From: Tubulanus polymorphus
Taxonomy: Eukaryota; Nemertea; Palaeonemertea; Tubulaniformes; Tubulanidae
Reading direction: 5' to 3'
Assembly: GCF_964204645.1 (NCBI RefSeq)
Contig: NC_134027.1
Location: 2,468,485 to 2,532,484, forward strand
Length of the DNA: 64,000 nucleotides
Under the pieces are notes generated by a model that worked only from the letters and a program-made list of their open reading frames with translations, had not been told where the DNA came from and did not search any database. The translations under genes were made by a program, and so were the position numbers. Below, piece by piece: positions 57,201-64,000 of the stretch. The stretch's first letter is position 1, and each line of letters opens with the position of its first letter.

Positions 57201-58335
57201 TGACAATCGTTGATATTTTTATACTATGTAAGACCCGTCATAGATTACGTTCAACATGAAGAAGAAAAAGCAACGCGTATGTTAACAATAATAATAAAGT
57301 ACCAATATCAATATTCATAATAATAATAATAGTAATACATATATAATAAGATATATATATATGTATATATAATATACACAAGTGGATTTCCAGTGTGTGA
57401 GGTAGAAAGTGTTCACAGTTATCATACTAACTCTACAGTTCCCATGGACAATATCTTCATCGCTCGCGCAATCATTTCAGTTTTAGATCTAGAGGCGACA
57501 CGGCCTACGTAGCAAATATAAGCTACGAGAAGAATTCATTAAAACACCTTTTCAAATTATACACTTTTTTTAAACCACCGGTAATAATCGAATATCCAAG
57601 CAATCAAATTACGATACACAATAATATCTACACATTATCTCAGGTCACGTAAAAACATCCCAACACCTTCGCTGACACCATAAACAAGCCAGGTCACAAA
57701 TATAGAAAAGAGACAACTTTTGAAACCGGGTATCGTTAAAAACTGCATTTCTAAGGGTTAAACCCAAAAATACTACAACAGGAAAATGCCCAGAATAATT
57801 AATCGGTAAAGAATCTAATCTATCCTGCAGGATCAACACGTGTCCATATAAAGCAATTATCTGATATAATGCAGCGTTTTTTCCTCCTCCATAATCTAAA
57901 ATTAACTAATTTTGCACCGGCTCTAGTCACATCATAGATTCAATAAAATAGTGTTCAAATTGGCAACGTAAACTAGCGCAATGACAAACCAACGAAATAT
58001 TTGATAGATTACTGGCATAGTGATAAGCGTAACAAAATCGTCAACAAATATACACGATATATGTATATGTATATATATATATATAAGGCTATTGATTATT
58101 AGAGTAATGTCATGGTAAATGTCGAGAAATTAAAAACAAACGAAAAAACGCGACTGATCAGCGAATCAATCATTTAGAATCAGTATAGGCCTAACTGATT
58201 TACTACGAGGTTAATATGTAACGATAATATACCTATCCCCCCTTCTCTCTTTCACTATCTCTCCGTCTTCAACCGACATTTTAACCTATCCCTGAGTATA
58301 ATACCTGAGCAAAATCATCACGAGCACTAACTTGT
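51275..58335 (-). other. 7-kb exon-free tract, probably containing the TRIM71 3' UTR
   Basis: Strongly AT-rich with no spliceable open frames. On the minus strand it lies directly downstream of the TRIM71 stop. It contains a let-7 8-mer match (57398-57405) and a 7-mer-A1 type match near 53687-53693. AT microsatellites occur at about 54755, 57350 and 58065. The first few hundred bases belong to the CNOT10 3' UTR. The true 3' UTR length cannot be read from sequence alone. Confidence 0.5.
57398..57405 (-). promoter_or_regulatory. let-7 microRNA 8-mer seed site
   Basis: The minus strand reads CTACCTCA, a full complement to the let-7 seed with A opposite position 1. It lies about 930 nt downstream of the TRIM71 stop. 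LIN-41/TRIM71 is the classical let-7 target in nematodes and vertebrates, so a functional site is expected in this UTR. Confidence 0.6.
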
Positions 58336-60678
58336 CTAAAACAGATGCACGCGGTTATTACCGAAATCAACAACCGCGATCAGTCCGTCCGGCGTAACGC
58401 AGATACCCGACGGACGATCCAGTTGTCCGCTGCCGGGACCGTGATTTCCAAACCTGCACAAAAAGTTGCCGTTCGGATTAATTATCTGAATACGATAATT
58501 CCTCGAATCAGCGACGATGATATTACCTTCGTGATCGATAGCGACGCCCTGCGGTCGCATGAATTGAACGTTACCCGAACCCTCCGTGCCGAGAAAACGG
58601 GCTCCTTGGAAATCCGGTTGCAGAACCAACAATCGATGATTGTTAAAATCGGTAATAATCGCCTGGCCCGAATTATTAAAACAGACGCCTCTCGGAGAAT
58701 CAAAATGTCTCCACATCGGGCCTTCGAATCCGAATTTGTTTAGAAATTGACCGTCGGTCGTGAATAGTTGTACTCGATGATTGCGAGTATCGGATACGAG
58801 TATCTGACCCTCGCTGTTAGTCGCCACATCCCACGGATAGTTAAACTGTCCGTTTTTGTTGCCTTTCTCGCCGAATTTCGACAGAAAAATACCGTCAAAG
58901 TTGAATATCTGGATGCGATGGTTATCCTTATCGGCGACTATAATACGGTGTAAGTGGTCGATTTCGACTCCCGCAGGTCGATCGAATTGACCGTTACGCG
59001 AACCGGGCGTGCCGAATTTGCGCAGAAACACGCCTTCAGCGTTGAATATCTGCACGCGATTATTACTACGATCGGCGATTACTAAATGACCTTCTTTCGT
59101 GCAGGCGACGCCCCACGGACGACACAGCTTTCCGTCATCTTCTCCTTCGCCGCCGAACGTTAGAACTGGATTTAATCCGATGTTGCCGTAGTTTCGGCCG
59201 CAGCGAACGTTCACGCTGAACGGACTGTCGCAGATATGCTTGCCGCGGATCGTCACGGAAAGAACGTGTACGCCCTCGGTTTGAGGTCGATAGCTCACTC
59301 CGTACGTGCCATTTTGGCGATCGACGATTTCGGCGTGATAAAGGACTCCTTCGGGACTCTCGACTACCGCGCCGACCGGATCACCGCCGATCATACGATT
59401 GTCGCCCGTGTGATCTTTAGCGTGTACGATTATACAGGCGGCTTTGCCTTTCAGCGCCCTCTTTATGCCGTCGCCGGACGCGACCGAGAGCGGAGCGTAC
59501 GCGCTGCTCGATACAAAACCCATCTGACAAATAGCGACGTGTAACGCAGCGTCGGGAGGCGTGAATAAAATAAAATCATCTTCATGAGGTTGGAGGTAGT
59601 TTCGCAGATGACGAATGTTTTGCATTTCGGTTACGATTTTGTCTTGAGTTTTAAGTATTTCGACGTCGCTACCCGTATCGATAACAGTTTCACAATGTTC
59701 AACAGTTTGAGAGAGACTCGCTAGTCCCTGTTTTAACTCTTCCATTTGCAAATGAAGAGTTTTTCCTTTGGCCTGACGTATTTTCTCGACCTGTCGTAAC
59801 AAGTCGTGTTCCCTGGCTTCGAGAGCGGCCATGTGACGATGCGTTATCTGACGGATCTCGGACGCGACCCCCTGCGAACGCATCTCGACATGTTCAGCCG
59901 TTACCTGAGACAAAGATATGCTCTCCTCCAACGCTTTCATCCCTGATTTAGCGTCGGACAGAAGCTTCATCGTTATTGCCTTTGAATTCTCGACCGCGTC
60001 TTGTAAATAAATGAAGTTGTGTCGTTGATGAAGATTCATCGTACATTCCCTGCAGATCGGCTTCGTACACGTATCGCAGTACAGCCGTAAAACTTCAAAT
60101 TCGTGCATTTCGCAATAATTACACGGACGATCGATACCGTTATTGATGTTGAACTGGTGAAGATTATTCAAAGCGATTATCGAACTGTTGTGATTTCGCC
60201 CGTCGAATCGGATGATCTCATGATCCCGGGTCAGACGTACTCTTTGATGGGCGTGTACGCACTTATCGCATAAGTACTCCTTACAGTTGCGACATTGAGA
60301 GGTAGCTTTATTTCCGTCATCGCACGAGTTACAGCTCTGAATCGCCGTATCGTCGAGACCGTCGTCGTTATTACGCAACGGTTCGTATTCTTCTTCCTGA
60401 GTTACGACTACGTCCAAAATATTCGAGATAAACGAATTCGACGGTAAACTTTCCAAACCGTCGTCGCCTAACTGGACCTTGTGGCCGCACGTCGGACATC
60501 GTAAGATACTCTCACCACATAGTTCCCGAGTTAAACACGGCCTACAAAACGTATGCAGGCAAGGCAGAACTTTCGGATCATCTAACTGATCAAAACACAG
60601 CGGGCACGAGGGCTGGTGGTTTCCTATCGGAGTTGGATACGCCGCCATCTCATCATTTAAACATGGACCACACTGCAT
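58336..60678 (-). CDS. TRIM71: TRIM71 / LIN-41, RING-B-box-filamin-NHL protein
   Basis: A single open frame of 780 codons with no introns in the coding part. The RING finger spans C25-C64 (CPLCFDQL...CPTCG), with B-boxes at about 116-153 and 186-220. A coiled coil lies at about 230-360, a filamin/ABP280 domain at about 395-495, and six NHL repeats at about 505-780. Repeats include FGGEGEDDGKLCRPWGVAC, RSNNRVQIF, DKDNHRIQIF, FNYPWDVA, DTRNHRVQLF, DFNNHRLLVL and DFGNNRVHLF. This order and the NHL wording are closest to TRIM71 rather than TRIM2/3. The family binds mRNA hairpins through the NHL propeller, represses translation and is silenced by let-7. An in-frame stop just upstream supports the ATG at 60678, although MAAYP ten codons on is an alternative. 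Confidence 0.92.
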   Translation of the reverse strand: MQCGPCLNDEMAAYPTPIGNHQPSCPLCFDQLDDPKVLPCLHTFCRPCLTRELCGESILRCPTCGHKVQLGDDGLESLPSNSFISNILDVVVTQEEEYEPLRNNDDGLDDTAIQSCNSCDDGNKATSQCRNCKEYLCDKCVHAHQRVRLTRDHEIIRFDGRNHNSSIIALNNLHQFNINNGIDRPCNYCEMHEFEVLRLYCDTCTKPICRECTMNLHQRHNFIYLQDAVENSKAITMKLLSDAKSGMKALEESISLSQVTAEHVEMRSQGVASEIRQITHRHMAALEAREHDLLRQVEKIRQAKGKTLHLQMEELKQGLASLSQTVEHCETVIDTGSDVEILKTQDKIVTEMQNIRHLRNYLQPHEDDFILFTPPDAALHVAICQMGFVSSSAYAPLSVASGDGIKRALKGKAACIIVHAKDHTGDNRMIGGDPVGAVVESPEGVLYHAEIVDRQNGTYGVSYRPQTEGVHVLSVTIRGKHICDSPFSVNVRCGRNYGNIGLNPVLTFGGEGEDDGKLCRPWGVACTKEGHLVIADRSNNRVQIFNAEGVFLRKFGTPGSRNGQFDRPAGVEIDHLHRIIVADKDNHRIQIFNFDGIFLSKFGEKGNKNGQFNYPWDVATNSEGQILVSDTRNHRVQLFTTDGQFLNKFGFEGPMWRHFDSPRGVCFNNSGQAIITDFNNHRLLVLQPDFQGARFLGTEGSGNVQFMRPQGVAIDHEGNIIVADSRNYRIQIINPNGNFLCRFGNHGPGSGQLDRPSGICVTPDGLIAVVDFGNNRVHLF

Positions 60679-62195
60679 CAGATAATCGGTTATTTACATT
60701 TATTAGAAGAACGGAATTACTCACAGCTGATTTATGTAACCCGCTGACTGTCACTGCTGACACTGTTGTTGTGGAGCTGCACTAGGATTGTCCACAACTT
60801 TTTGAACCATCGGAATTACACCACTGATTACAGGATACCTCACTCGTTTTAGCGCACCAATCCTAGGCAGTCATCTTATCTATGAGGTAGATAGGTTAAA
60901 ATGATATGAATCTCTCGCTTTTAGTCCATTACATCCATCGTTTGCGAGCGCTTCTCGTGAAAAATGCATCTTGTGAAAGGGGCGCCATCTTACTATAAAC
61001 ATGGGCGGAGTTTACTCGTTCAGCCAATCACAACGCGCAGAAATGGCTCAGTAATTTTTATCAATCAACTCTACGTAGTATCGTCAACTGCCAACGCAGT
61101 TAATAGATGGCGGTATGATCTGCGATGCTGGTTCATGTAAAAGCCGATAGGTGGGGAATGCATCGTGGCTTCTCGCTTAACCTATTCTGCGTATCTGTCA
61201 AAATTTATAATTGATAGATTTTTTTAATTACGGACTATGATTTTCTAAATTACGGACCAACTCCAGTTATAGTCCGAGTCAACTCAAAAGAAATCAAGAC
61301 TTTTATTTTACGCCAAGAACCTCAGACTTGTGTCTGATGTACCACTAGGATCGTAGAGTGACGGAGATCACTGTGTGGGGGGAGGTTAACTTTTTCACAA
61401 ATAATAACAATAAAATCAACATTATTAGTTTAAAACATAACTATATATTTTTCCATGATAATTTAACATATGATCATGTGTATAATCAATTGAAAAAAAA
61501 AAGAATTTGTGCAAATGTGGCATTAATGACACCATATAAAAATAAACAGGCGAAAATCAAACTGACTATATTAATTGTAGCGACCAAATGTAGGAAGACA
61601 AATCATTTCATCCTTGTTCCCTTCGATTCAGAATTTCAGAAACGCTAAACAGAGATTCTAACTATTCTTTACAAGATATCATTAAAGTATCACAGTTCTA
61701 AACAGAATATCACTTGGCAAAGAATCTTCAATACTTTCCTTCAAATAAGAAACAAGAAAACGTTCTAGCTTACATAATACAACGGGTATCCTATGATGAT
61801 TTATAATGAAGGGACCACAATTTCAAGAAGATATGTTTGAATAATGGCAGCATACAGGAATAAATAAAAAAATAAAATGGGACATATCATTAATTATATA
61901 ACAATTATACATTGTTTGCAGATAAATATATATCAAGACTATGTGTGAAGGACTCACAATAAACTGAAAATTCGTCAGTAATTGGAAACTACAATGCAAG
62001 CTATCCGGCCAGATAACGTGATGAGTTCTCAGTCGAAAATTGTCAATAATCGATTTGTGAAAAAGTTCATTTGCTCAATTGAAATGAAGAATAAATTGAG
62101 CTTGGATGAATGAGTACAAACTACTATTAACACCTTGTAGATCCTTGCATGCCATAAGTGGAAACGTCCACAGCAGCGTTTGAGGTTCCCGATTA
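60679..62195 (-). other. TRIM71 upstream region and CCDC102A 3' UTR
   Basis: Near 60980-61030 there are promoter-like words: CGCCATCTT (YY1-like, 60983-60991), GGGCGGAG (61003-61010) and CCAAT (61024-61028), about 330 bp from the TRIM71 ATG. Beyond about 61200 the sequence is AT-rich and likely CCDC102A 3' UTR. No further gene is seen. Confidence 0.4.

Positions 62196-64000
<1,805 letters not shown>

Noticed and set aside
58345-59544. Plus-strand frames antisense to TRIM71
   Set aside because: They are shadows of the strongly conserved NHL and filamin coding sequence.

Overview
This window is nuclear DNA of an animal, not a prokaryote or virus. Genes are split by GT-AG introns, the background is AT-rich, and the products are animal-specific (junctophilin, LIN-41/TRIM71, ZFAT, RXYLT1). 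Introns and spacers carry many short inverted-repeat elements and tRNA-derived SINEs. Telomere-like TTAGGG-type words in one element, and the overall gene style, suggest a marine invertebrate, most likely a lophotrochozoan. The species cannot be named from the sequence.

Layout: (1) 1-1877 (+), a ten-exon multi-pass membrane protein I do not recognise. (2) 4004-23882 (+), junctophilin in five exons, with an 11.2 kb first intron and an 0.8 kb pyrimidine satellite in intron 2; one exon carries an apparent 1-nt insertion. (3) 26145-28408 (+), RXYLT1/TMEM5, the ribitol xylosyltransferase of alpha-dystroglycan glycosylation. (4) 29843-31400 (-), CFAP418 (C8orf37). (5) 31628-37341 (-), ZFAT, 12 exons with an AT-hook and many C2H2 fingers. 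(6) 39836-41947 (-), USB1, the U6 snRNA 3' phosphodiesterase, with both HxS motifs intact. (7) 43092-45102 (+), KLHDC8 kelch protein. (8) 46368-51274 (+), CNOT10, 16 coding exons. (9) 51275-58335, about 7 kb with no exons, probably including the long 3' UTR of the next gene. (10) 58336-60678 (-), TRIM71/LIN-41 in one coding exon. (11) 62196-64000 (-), the C-terminal part of CCDC102A, cut by the window end.

The genes do not form a pathway; they are ordinary neighbours on a chromosome. Two are tightly packed: the ZFAT stop lies 227 bp upstream of the CFAP418 ATG. USB1 and KLHDC8 are divergent, and CNOT10 and TRIM71 converge.

The least ordinary material is mobile. Several fold-back elements share a CTGANGA - T - hairpin - GAAAC box order. 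The hairpin stems differ in sequence between loci but stay paired, which suggests a selected RNA structure resembling a hammerhead core, as known from Penelope-like retroelements. Other finds are a perfect 8-mer let-7 site downstream of the LIN-41 orthologue, two 220-bp MITE copies differing at three positions, a TTAA-flanked piggyBac-like MITE, two SINEs and a 50-bp minisatellite. I did not find an obviously new multi-gene system.
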